NCBI GenBank assembly: GCA_024696725.1
Contig: JAILGO010000102.1
Span: forward strand, 1 to 5,769
DNA length: 5,769 bases
Source of the DNA: Eubacterium sp.
Lineage (GTDB): Bacteria; Bacillota; Clostridia; Oscillospirales; Acutalibacteraceae
Direction: 5' to 3'
The position numbers and the translations under genes are program-made. The stretch's first letter is position 1, and the number at the start of each line of letters is the position of its first letter. Positions 1-5,729 of the stretch are shown piece by piece. The notes under the pieces are model-generated. The model was given only the letters and a program-made list of their open reading frames with translations. It searched no databases and was not told where the DNA came from.

Positions 1-428
1 CGAATATCGTCGACGCGATAATGCTCGACGACTACAGGGTAACATTCGGCGGAGTTAAGTTCAAATGTCTTGACAAGGGCTTCGATAAAAACGAATTCGT
101 CGAGGCGGTCGTTCGTCCCGAGGATATTAAAATCGTAGAGCCCGGCTCAAGCGCTTCGCTTACGGGTACCATCACGGGCGTAACCTTCAAGGGCGTTCAC
201 TTCGAGGTGCTTGTCGACGTCGACGGTTTTATCTGGATGATACAGACGACTCAGGAAGGACTTGAGGTCGGCGAGACTATAGGTATGTATATCGAGCCCG
301 ACGCTATTCACATTATGAAACGAAGCGAATATTCAGGCGAATTCGGCGACTATTCAAGCTTCTCGGACGAAATGGACCACATTTCCGACGCGGACTATGA
401 GTGGGACGGAGATAACGACGGTGAATAG
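1..428 (+). CDS. potA: Spermidine/putrescine ABC transporter ATPase PotA, C-terminal part (5' end outside window)
   Basis: This is the 3' end of the ATP-hydrolysing subunit that would power polyamine import at the cytoplasmic face of the membrane. The reading frame is open from base 3, with no start inside the window, and ends at TAG 426-428, leaving about 141 codons. What is visible is the regulatory region after the nucleotide-binding domain: a NIVDAIMLDDYRVTFGG stretch, then the VVRPEDIKI motif typical of the TOBE domain of PotA/MalK-type ATPases, then a beta-rich segment ending in YIEPDAIHIMKR. Walker A, signature and Walker B motifs lie upstream of the window. The last 31 residues (SGEFGDYSS... 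to the stop) are strikingly acidic, with 12 Asp/Glu, and look like an extension past the TOBE fold. The potB start overlaps the stop by 8 nt. Identity as PotA rests on the TOBE motif plus the potBCD genes that follow. Confidence 0.9.
   Translation, partial: NIVDAIMLDDYRVTFGGVKFKCLDKGFDKNEFVEAVVRPEDIKIVEPGSSASLTGTITGVTFKGVHFEVLVDVDGFIWMIQTTQEGLEVGETIGMYIEPDAIHIMKRSEYSGEFGDYSSFSDEMDHISDADYEWDGDNDGE
408..411 (+). promoter_or_regulatory. Ribosome binding site deciding the potB start
   Basis: GGAG lies 9 nt before the GTG at 421, inside the last codons of potA. The in-frame ATG at 397 has no purine-rich site before it (the preceding bases read TTCCGACGCGGACT). This favours GTG 421 as the potB start and gives an 8-nt overlap with potA, matching the tight coupling of the other operon junctions. 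Confidence 0.65.
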
Positions 429-1272
429 AACGGGCTTTAAGAGACTGCTTGACAAGCCATATCTTTTATGGTCGGTTCTCTTCATAATTGCGCCGCTGAT
501 TATGGTAGCTTATTATGCGTTTACGGATAAAAGCGGCGCGTTCTCATTAGAATATTTTACACAGATTAAGGAATATATTCCGACTATTCTTTTATCGGTA
601 TTATACGGGCTTGCGGCTACCGTTATCTGTCTCTTCCTCGGATATCCGTTCGCTTATTTTCTCTCAAAACATTCAAAAAAGAGCCAGCGCACTATCGTGC
701 TTCTCGTTATGCTTCCGATGTGGATGAACTTTTTAATCCGCACCTATTCGCTTATGACGATTTTAGGCGACAGCGGCGTAATTAACGGAATACTCGAGTC
801 GCTCGGTCTTCTTAAAACGGTTAACGGAGTAACCGTACCCGTTCACCTTATGAATACTTCGGGCGCGGTAATCTTAGGTATGGTATATAACTTTCTTCCA
901 TATATGATATTACCGATATACTCCGTGCTTTCAAAGGTCGACGTTTCGCTTCTTGAGGCGGCGCAGGACCTCGGCTCAAACAAGCTCCACACAATTAAAA
1001 AGATTGTTCTTCCGCTGTCTGTTCCCGGACTTCTCTCGGGAATAACGATGGTTTTCGTTCCGTGCGTTTCGACCTTCTATATTACTCAGAAGCTCGGCGG
1101 CGGTCAGATAGTTTTAATAGGCGACGTTATCGAAAGTCAGTTCCAGAGCGCTAACAACTACAATCTCGGTGCTTCGCTGAGCTTTGTATTAATGATACTT
1201 ATTTTTATATGTCTCGGCGTTATGAACTACTTTGACGACGGAAAAGAGGGCGACGGAGGTGTTGTAATATGA
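421..1272 (+). CDS. potB: Spermidine/putrescine ABC transporter permease PotB
   Basis: First membrane subunit of the polyamine importer; it pairs with PotC to form the translocation channel and docks on PotA. From the GTG at 421 the protein is 283 residues, a normal PotB size. Six hydrophobic segments are visible near residues 14-34, 55-78, 91-114, 149-170, 203-222 and 250-271. The cytoplasmic EAA loop that contacts the ATPase is intact: E179-A-A-Q-D-L-G185 followed by the IVLP motif ending at P198. The MLPMWMNFLIRTYS stretch in the third segment is characteristic of PotB/PotH permeases. An alternative ATG start at 397 would add 8 residues but lacks a Shine-Dalgarno sequence. The gene overlaps potA by 8 nt and potC by 4 nt (ATGA). 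The protein ends in a charged tail with no sign of truncation. Confidence 0.95.
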   Translation: MNRTGFKRLLDKPYLLWSVLFIIAPLIMVAYYAFTDKSGAFSLEYFTQIKEYIPTILLSVLYGLAATVICLFLGYPFAYFLSKHSKKSQRTIVLLVMLPMWMNFLIRTYSLMTILGDSGVINGILESLGLLKTVNGVTVPVHLMNTSGAVILGMVYNFLPYMILPIYSVLSKVDVSLLEAAQDLGSNKLHTIKKIVLPLSVPGLLSGITMVFVPCVSTFYITQKLGGGQIVLIGDVIESQFQSANNYNLGASLSFVLMILIFICLGVMNYFDDGKEGDGGVVI

Positions 1273-2087
1273 AAACGAAAACATCTCTTACGTCAAAGCT
1301 TTATCTCGGACTTATATTCTTTTTCCTTTACGCGCCGATTGCGGTTATGACGGCGTTTTCTTTCAACAGCTCGTCAAGCACCTACAGCCTCGACGGCTTT
1401 TCGACTTACTGGTGGATAAGAATGTTCAAAGACTCAGCGGCTATGGACGCGCTGAAGAATACGGTTATTCTCGGAGTTGCGACTACGGTTTGCTCGGTGC
1501 TTCTCGGAACGCTTGCGGCGGTAGGTCTTTTCTATTCAAAGAACAAGCCGTACAAGAAGCTTATGTCTACCGCTACCAACATTCCTCTTATGAATCCCGA
1601 AATCGTAACGGGTATCTCAATGATGCTTCTTTTCGTTTTCGCGGGAACGCTTATTCACAAAAGCGAGGTATTAGGCTTCGGCACGCTTCTTATAGCGCAC
1701 GTTACCTTCTGTCTTCCCTACGTTATATTAAACGTTATACCTAAGCTAAGACAGTTCAATATGAACATATACGAGGCGGCGCTCGACCTCGGCTGCAAGC
1801 CGTTTAAGGGCTTTATCAAGGTTGTTCTTCCCGAGATAGTAAGCGGTATTATCACCGGCGCGGTAATGAGCTTTACGCTTTCGCTTGACGATTTCATAAT
1901 TTCATATTTCACTAACGGACCGTCATTTCAGACGCTTCCGATTTATATCTTTTCGCTTACAAAAAAACGCGTTAAGCCCGATATGTTCGCTCTCTCAACG
2001 CTTATGTTCGCGGTAATTCTTATACTTCTTATCTTTATGAACGTTGCACAGAGCAGAGCCGACAGAAGGGAGGCAAAAAGGATATGA
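1269..2087 (+). CDS. potC: Spermidine/putrescine ABC transporter permease PotC
   Basis: Second membrane subunit of the importer, forming a heterodimer with PotB. The 272-residue product is full length for the family. Hydrophobic segments lie near residues 12-33, 65-89, 112-130, 140-158, 187-212 and 242-263. The ATPase-docking EAA loop is present (E169-A-A-L-D-L-G175, then VVLPEIVSG). The segment SLDDFIISYFTNGP followed by FQTLPIYIFS is a highly recognisable PotC/PotI signature and separates it from PotB. The start ATG overlaps the potB stop as ATGA and has a strong site, GGAGGT at 1255-1260, 8 nt upstream. The stop TGA overlaps the potD start in the same way. No missing motifs or frame damage were seen. 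Confidence 0.96.
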   Translation: MKTKTSLTSKLYLGLIFFFLYAPIAVMTAFSFNSSSSTYSLDGFSTYWWIRMFKDSAAMDALKNTVILGVATTVCSVLLGTLAAVGLFYSKNKPYKKLMSTATNIPLMNPEIVTGISMMLLFVFAGTLIHKSEVLGFGTLLIAHVTFCLPYVILNVIPKLRQFNMNIYEAALDLGCKPFKGFIKVVLPEIVSGIITGAVMSFTLSLDDFIISYFTNGPSFQTLPIYIFSLTKKRVKPDMFALSTLMFAVILILLIFMNVAQSRADRREAKRI

Positions 2088-3346
2088 AAAAGGCTGCAGC
2101 TTTACTGCTTTCGGCTTTTGCCGTTATTCTTGCTATACTCCCCTGCTTTACCGTACAGGCTGAGGATAAATATTTCAGCGACGAGCAGATAGCCTACTAC
2201 AAGGGCTTAGGCTTAAAGGGCACCACGGTTAACGTTTATAACTGGGGCGAATACATCTCGGACGGAAGCGACGGCACTATGAACGTCATTAAGGAATTCG
2301 AGCGGCTGACCGGCGCAAAGGTTAACTATACGAACTTTGACAGCAACGAGAATATGTACTCAAAGCTTACGGGCGGCGGCGTTTCGTACGACGTGATTAC
2401 GCCGTCGGACTATATGATAGAGAGACTTATAGACGAGGATTTACTTCTTAAGCTCGACTTCTCGAATATACCGAATTTTAAGTATATTGCAGATAATTGC
2501 AAGAGTCTTTATTACGACCCCGATAACGAATACTCGGTATGCTTTAACACCTGCCGCACCGTTCTTATTTACAACAAGAAGCTTGTTAAGGAAACGCCCG
2601 ACTCGTGGTCGGTTATCTGGGACGAGCAGTACAGAAACAAGGTATTGATGTTCAACAACTCGCGCGACGCCTTCGCTATAGCGCAGGTAATGCTCGGACA
2701 GGACGTCAACACGGTTAACGAGCAGGACTGGAACGACGCCGCTCAGCTTCTCGCGAAGCAGAAGGACGCGGTAAATCCCGTTTACGTTATGGACGAGGTT
2801 TTTAACCTTATGGAAAGCGGCGAGTATGCCTTTGCGACCTATTATGCAGGCGACTATTATCTTATGATTGAAAACAACGAGGACCTCGGATACTGCTTTC
2901 CCAAGGAGGGCGTTAACGAATTTTTCGACGCGTTTTGTATTCCTAAATGCTGTCAGAATAAAAAGGGCGCCGAGGCGTTTATAAACTTTATGCAGGAGCC
3001 TGAGGTTGCTTTTGAAAACGCGGAGTTTATCTATTACGCTTCGCCTAACACCGAGGTAATAAACAACGAGGAAAGCTCACTCTATAAGAACGACGCTCTT
3101 TACCCCGAGGTTATCCCCGATTCTAATCATTTTAAAAACCTTCCGCAGAATATTCTCGAGCTTCAGAATACGCTCTGGTCAAGAATTAAAAGCGGACAGC
3201 TCAGCGTTAACAGCGAAACCGACGTAAAAAATATCTATATCGTTTCGGGCGCGCTTGCGGCAATAATAATTATTATTCTTATTTACAGCTTTATAAAAAG
3301 AAAGCTTAAAGAAAAGGAAGAAGATTTAAGTGAGCTTTACAAATAA
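2084..3346 (+). CDS. potD: Polyamine-type extracellular solute-binding protein PotD, with C-terminal membrane anchor
   Basis: Captures the ligand outside the cell and delivers it to PotBC. The 420-residue product starts with a signal peptide (MKKAAALLLSAFAVILAIL, likely cut after VQA at residue 26). The Cys at 21 follows ILP, which is not a proper lipobox. PotD-family landmarks: NWGEY at 53-57 (E. coli WTEY), PSDY at 107-110 (E. coli Ser83/Tyr85), YYAGD at 253-257, FFDAF at 280-284 (E. coli Trp255/Asp257 region) and YYASPN at 317-322. Departures: the region matching E. coli Asp168/Glu171 reads N192-S-R-D195, and residues 150-163, where PotDs commonly have a PY-WG motif, read YSVCFNTCRTVLIY. 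The mature part has seven Cys (139, 153, 157, 271, 285, 289, 290). After the usual PotD end there is a ~38-residue extension with a transmembrane helix (about 384-404) and a Lys/Arg-rich cytoplasmic tail. GGGAGG at 2068-2073 precedes the ATG by 10 nt. The transporter class is clear; the exact substrate is not. Confidence 0.92.
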   Translation: MKKAAALLLSAFAVILAILPCFTVQAEDKYFSDEQIAYYKGLGLKGTTVNVYNWGEYISDGSDGTMNVIKEFERLTGAKVNYTNFDSNENMYSKLTGGGVSYDVITPSDYMIERLIDEDLLLKLDFSNIPNFKYIADNCKSLYYDPDNEYSVCFNTCRTVLIYNKKLVKETPDSWSVIWDEQYRNKVLMFNNSRDAFAIAQVMLGQDVNTVNEQDWNDAAQLLAKQKDAVNPVYVMDEVFNLMESGEYAFATYYAGDYYLMIENNEDLGYCFPKEGVNEFFDAFCIPKCCQNKKGAEAFINFMQEPEVAFENAEFIYYASPNTEVINNEESSLYKNDALYPEVIPDSNHFKNLPQNILELQNTLWSRIKSGQLSVNSETDVKNIYIVSGALAAIIIIILIYSFIKRKLKEKEEDLSELYK

Positions 3347-3992
3347 AAAATGCGCCGTTTTCGATTTAGACGGCACGCTTATAGATACTATAACGGATTT
3401 AAGAAACGCCTGCGAAGCCGTTATGAACAATCACGGCTTTAAGGCGGAATACACCGACGACGACTACAAGAGATTTGTAGGTAACGGAATAAGGAAGCTC
3501 GTTGACAGAGCGTTCAGAGAATCGCTTGACGCGGAAACGCTCGATTTATATCTTTCGGAATTTCTTGAATACTACAGCGCTCACTCGCTCGATAATACCC
3601 GTCCGTATAGCGGAATCAGCGAGCAGCTTAAACTGCTTAAGGAACGCGGAATTAAAATGTGCGTTATTACCAACAAGGCTGAACCCGCAGCGGTGAATAT
3701 TATAGAGAAGCTTTTCGGAGAAGGCGTTTTTGATTTAATCGTAGGTCAGCGTGACGGACTTCCGACGAAGCCCGCGCCCGACGGAGTCAGGCTTGCTCTT
3801 AAAGAGCTCGGCTTCACTCCCGACGAGGCTCTTTATTTCGGAGACAGTAACGTAGATATGCAAACGGCAATCAACGCGGGAGTCGACGCGGTAGGAGTTT
3901 TATGGGGCTTCAGAAGCTACGGGGAGCTTTCGCAGTACAAGCCCGCATGTTTAATAAATAATCCCGACGAAATATCGGGACTCTTTAAATAA
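3330..3992 (+). CDS. HAD-family phosphatase, phosphoglycolate phosphatase (Gph)-like
   Basis: A 220-residue soluble hydrolase of the haloacid dehalogenase superfamily, cytoplasmic because no signal peptide is present. All four catalytic motifs are visible: motif I FDLDGT with nucleophile D12 and general acid/base D14; motif II T114 in VITNK; motif III K147 in TKPAPDG; motif IV FGDSNVDM with D172 and D176, which bind Mg2+. The helical cap lies between motifs I and II (about residues 20-90). The ending VDMQTAINAG...GVLWGFR is typical of Gph-like phosphatases in Firmicutes. Members act on phosphoglycolate, pyrophosphate or sugar phosphates, and sequence alone does not choose between them. The start is GTG 3330, overlapping the potD stop by 17 nt; AGGA at 3315-3318 lies 11 nt upstream within potD. 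It is the last gene of the pot operon, followed at once by a terminator. Confidence 0.9.
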   Translation: MSFTNKKCAVFDLDGTLIDTITDLRNACEAVMNNHGFKAEYTDDDYKRFVGNGIRKLVDRAFRESLDAETLDLYLSEFLEYYSAHSLDNTRPYSGISEQLKLLKERGIKMCVITNKAEPAAVNIIEKLFGEGVFDLIVGQRDGLPTKPAPDGVRLALKELGFTPDEALYFGDSNVDMQTAINAGVDAVGVLWGFRSYGELSQYKPACLINNPDEISGLFK

Positions 3993-3993
3993 G

Positions 3994-4020
3994 AAAACGG
4001 CTGTCGGTGACAGCCGTTTT
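3994..4020. terminator. Bidirectional intrinsic terminator between gph-like gene and C39-like peptidase gene
   Basis: AAAACGGCTGTC (3994-4005) pairs perfectly with GACAGCCGTTTT (4009-4020) around a GGT loop, a 12-bp stem. On the + strand it ends in TTTTT, 1 nt after the phosphatase stop. On the - strand it ends in TTTTCTTATTT, 3 nt after the peptidase stop. One hairpin therefore probably serves both convergent units. Confidence 0.92.
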
Positions 4021-4023
4021 TAA

Positions 4024-5307
4024 TTATCTTTTCGGAGGAGTAAAGAGAACAAAATATTCTCCCTTACAGTCGGCAAGCAGGGTATCAAACGGTGCGGTAA
4101 GAATTCCCTTTGAGTTATACTCAATTCCCGCCTCGACTCTTCGGCTCGCGCTGTATTTATTAACTCCGAAGCCCGGGTCGAGAATAATAACCTTTTCCGT
4201 CTTTTTTCCCTTCGCGTATCCCGCTACTGTAACGAAATGTCCCGTTGTGGTAGTAAAGAGATTTGCGGTTCCGACGTGAGCGGTAGCCATATAGCCTTTA
4301 TCGAGATGGCGTTTAAGCTCGTTTACGTCCTTAGTCGTTTTATAGGAGAAGCCGTACTTTCCCTTCATATACTCAGCTATAGCGAGCATATCGCTTCCGT
4401 AAGACTTGCGGCAGCCCGCCTTAAGGAGCTCGTTAGTATAACCCTCAACGGTAGGCTTATAGGAGCTTGTATTCCTTATAACCATAAGCGACGCGCAGAC
4501 TCCGCAGCCGCTTGAGCCGATAGTCTTTGAATTACCGTTATACGGGTAAGGAATATTTCTGTTATTCGCATCCGTCTGGCGGATAATTACATATCCGTCG
4601 GCTTTGATAATATCGTCTATATCCTCTTCAACATAGGTTGAAACGCCCGAAAACTCGGAAAAGCTTACCGCCTCGGGATTTTTACATACAAAGCGGAGCT
4701 TATAGCCGTAGCCGTTTCCCTGTTTAACGGCGTAATCCTTATAGGTGCTTTCATAGGTAGCGCCGATATACTTAAGGTTTTCGCCCTCAAGGCGCTTGAA
4801 AATCTCGGTCAGCTGACCACGCGGATTGTCCCAGCTGAGATTAATTCTCTTATCGCCGTCAACATTAAGCTTAAGGTTATTAATACCCTTAGGATTAGTG
4901 AAGAACGAATATTCCCCTACGGGATTACCGAGATAGATAATACGTATTTTATAAAAAGTACCGGGGGTCAGGTCGCTTAAATAGATTGAATAACCGTTAT
5001 GAACAAAGCTTATCGGATACCAGTTATTAAGCACGATATTATATCTTTCGACCTGAAGCGTCATATAGGAATGCTCAAGATAAATATTAGCGTCAGTCAT
5101 AGTTGCTTCAACGGACTGAAGCTCGTCGTAACTCAAATCCTCGTAAACACTTAAAGGCTGTTCATTGATTTTCTCACGTCCGAAGAAGGCGAAAAAATCG
5201 TTACCGATACCGTTTAAAAAGCCCGTTTCGGCGGCACAGCACGAAAACGGCGCCGAAATCAGCACCGCGCAAAGAACTATTGATATAATTCTCAAAAGCT
5301 TTTTCAA
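4024..5307 (-). CDS. Secreted C39-like (papain-fold) cysteine peptidase with N-terminal fibronectin-type III-like region
   Basis: The 427-residue product is predicted to be exported: MKKLLRIISIVLCAVLISAP forms a signal peptide with probable cleavage around residues 25-26 (SCCAA); the preceding PFS is not a good lipobox. Residues about 60-137 and 139-225 look like two fibronectin type III-like beta domains: LTPGTFYKIRI and INLSWDNP (W159) match the usual FN3 core pattern, but this is weak by eye. The C-terminal domain from about 238 resembles the Peptidase_C39_2 family: RQTD with Q244 as likely oxyanion-hole residue, GSSGCGVCA with likely nucleophile C268, GHFVTVAGY with H357, and ILDPGFG with D377. 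The order Gln-Cys-His-Asp fits an active enzyme. The start is TTG with a modest site, AAGGCGG, 7 nt upstream; the first in-frame ATG (residue 70) would remove the signal peptide. It has its own promoter and terminator. Substrate unknown; a surface or extracellular protein target is inferred. Transglutaminase-like folds are an alternative. Confidence 0.8.
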   Translation of the reverse strand: MKKLLRIISIVLCAVLISAPFSCCAAETGFLNGIGNDFFAFFGREKINEQPLSVYEDLSYDELQSVEATMTDANIYLEHSYMTLQVERYNIVLNNWYPISFVHNGYSIYLSDLTPGTFYKIRIIYLGNPVGEYSFFTNPKGINNLKLNVDGDKRINLSWDNPRGQLTEIFKRLEGENLKYIGATYESTYKDYAVKQGNGYGYKLRFVCKNPEAVSFSEFSGVSTYVEEDIDDIIKADGYVIIRQTDANNRNIPYPYNGNSKTIGSSGCGVCASLMVIRNTSSYKPTVEGYTNELLKAGCRKSYGSDMLAIAEYMKGKYGFSYKTTKDVNELKRHLDKGYMATAHVGTANLFTTTTGHFVTVAGYAKGKKTEKVIILDPGFGVNKYSASRRVEAGIEYNSKGILTAPFDTLLADCKGEYFVLFTPPKR

Positions 5308-5314
5308 AGTATTA

Positions 5315-5321
5315 CCGCCTT
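5315..5321 (-). promoter_or_regulatory. Ribosome binding site for the TTG-started peptidase gene
   Basis: Read on the - strand, AAGGCGG lies 7 nt before TTG 5307-5305. It matches AAGGAGG with one mismatch. Together with the signal peptide that follows directly, it supports TTG as the true start. A non-ATG start plus an imperfect site suggests modest translation. Confidence 0.6.
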
Positions 5322-5336
5322 AATTAATGTATTAAT

Positions 5337-5364
5337 ATTATAGCACAAAGGATACAAAAATCAA
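5337..5364 (-). promoter_or_regulatory. Sigma-A-type promoter of the peptidase gene
   Basis: On the - strand, -35 TTGATT (5364-5359) is followed by a 16-nt spacer and a perfect -10 TATAAT (5342-5337). A TG one base before the -10 makes it an extended -10. Transcription would begin near 5330, giving a leader of about 22 nt that contains only the ribosome binding site, so no riboswitch or attenuator fits there. Confidence 0.75.
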
Positions 5365-5423
5365 TAAAAAATAATTACCAAAGAATAAAATATTTTAGGA
5401 TAATCTATTACTGAAAAATCGTC

Positions 5424-5453
5424 GAAAAGAGCAGGCCTTAGCCTGCTCTTTTC
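5424..5453 (-). terminator. Intrinsic terminator of the tRNA cluster
   Basis: On the - strand, GAAAAGAGCAGGC pairs with GCCTGCTCTTTTC around a TAAG loop, a perfect 13-bp stem that begins 2 nt after the CCA of tRNA-Lys. The U-rich part is TTTTC at the stem base, then GACGATTTTT, so the U-tract is interrupted. Position and stem strength still make it the likely end of the tRNA transcript, and it separates that transcript from the peptidase promoter about 60 nt further on. Confidence 0.85.
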
Positions 5454-5455
5454 GG

Positions 5456-5531
5456 TGGTGACCCACCGGGGAATCGAACCCCGGACACCTTGATTAAAAG
5501 TCAAGTGCTCTGCCATCTGAGCTAGTGGATC
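5456..5531 (-). tRNA. tRNA-Lys (anticodon TTT)
   Basis: A full cloverleaf can be drawn on the - strand. The acceptor GATCCAC pairs with GTGGGTC (one G-T pair). The D arm is GCTC...GAGC. The anticodon stem CTTGA/TCAAG holds the loop CTTTTAA, with anticodon TTT at 5498-5496. The T stem CGGGG/CCCCG holds the loop TTCGATT. The discriminator is A and the CCA end is encoded (5458-5456). Reads AAA and AAG. Last gene of the His-Gln-Lys cluster. Confidence 0.97.
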
Positions 5532-5552
5532 ATATTCATTTTGTTCCCCTTA

Positions 5553-5627
5553 TGGCTGGGGAGGCGGGGTTCGAACCCACGAATGACGGAGTCAAAGTCC
5601 GTTGCCTTACCGCTTGGCTACTCCCCA
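5553..5627 (-). tRNA. tRNA-Gln (anticodon TTG)
   Basis: On the - strand the acceptor TGGGGAG pairs with CTCCCCA. The D arm is GCC...GGC. The anticodon stem ACGGA/TCCGT holds the loop CTTTGAC, with anticodon TTG at 5595-5593. The T stem GTGGG/CCCGC (one G-T pair) holds the loop TTCGAAC. The discriminator is G and CCA is encoded. The weak U1-A72 pair is the usual tRNA-Gln feature. It lies 9 nt after tRNA-His and 21 nt before tRNA-Lys, so all three are likely cut from one transcript. Confidence 0.97.
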
Positions 5628-5636
5628 CCGAAAAAA

Positions 5637-5714
5637 TGGGGTGGGATATCAGATTCGAACTGATGACCTCCAGTGCCACAAACTGGCGCCCTAACCAACT
5701 AGGCCAATCCCACC
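5637..5714 (-). tRNA. tRNA-His (anticodon GTG)
   Basis: On the - strand the acceptor GTGGGAT pairs with ATCCCAC. An encoded extra G at 5714 (G-1) faces discriminator C73 (5640), the identity element for histidyl-tRNA synthetase. The D arm is GCC...GGGC. The anticodon stem CCAGT/ACTGG holds the loop TTGTGGC, with anticodon GTG at 5679-5677. The T stem ATCAG/CTGAT holds TTCGAAT. CCA is encoded at 5639-5637. First of the three clustered tRNAs. Confidence 0.97.
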
Positions 5715-5723
5715 ATAAATACT

Positions 5724-5729
5724 ATTATA
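5724..5729 (-). promoter_or_regulatory. Candidate -10 element for the tRNA-His-Gln-Lys cluster
   Basis: TATAAT on the - strand ends 9 nt before G-1 of tRNA-His, so transcription would start just ahead of the mature 5' end. At the normal spacing (about 5747-5752) the - strand reads TCCCCC, which is not a recognisable -35. Either the -10 works with a weak -35 or the true promoter lies beyond the window and other tRNAs precede. Confidence 0.45.

Noticed and set aside
397..420. ATG at 397 as the potB start, adding 8 residues
   Set aside because: No Shine-Dalgarno sequence precedes it, while GTG 421 has GGAG at a 9-nt distance and gives a PotB-like N-terminus.
1412..1744. Alternative open frame on the + strand inside potC
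   Set aside because: It lies entirely within a well-supported permease gene, shows no family motif and has a shadow-type composition rich in Arg, Ser and Tyr.
3962..3980. Small hairpin TCCCGA/TCGGGA near the phosphatase 3' end
   Set aside because: Only 6 bp with a 7-nt loop, within coding sequence and without a U-run; the strong terminator follows about 14 nt later.
4007..4515. Two + strand open frames opposite the peptidase gene
   Set aside because: They are antisense shadows of a gene with a signal peptide, catalytic motifs, promoter and terminator; the first begins inside the terminator hairpin.
5308..5336. Riboswitch or leader peptide before the peptidase gene
   Set aside because: The predicted leader is only about 22 nt and holds just the ribosome binding site.
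5454..5466. GGTGG...CCACC inverted repeat as a possible operator
   Set aside because: It consists mostly of the 3' acceptor strand and CCA end of tRNA-Lys.
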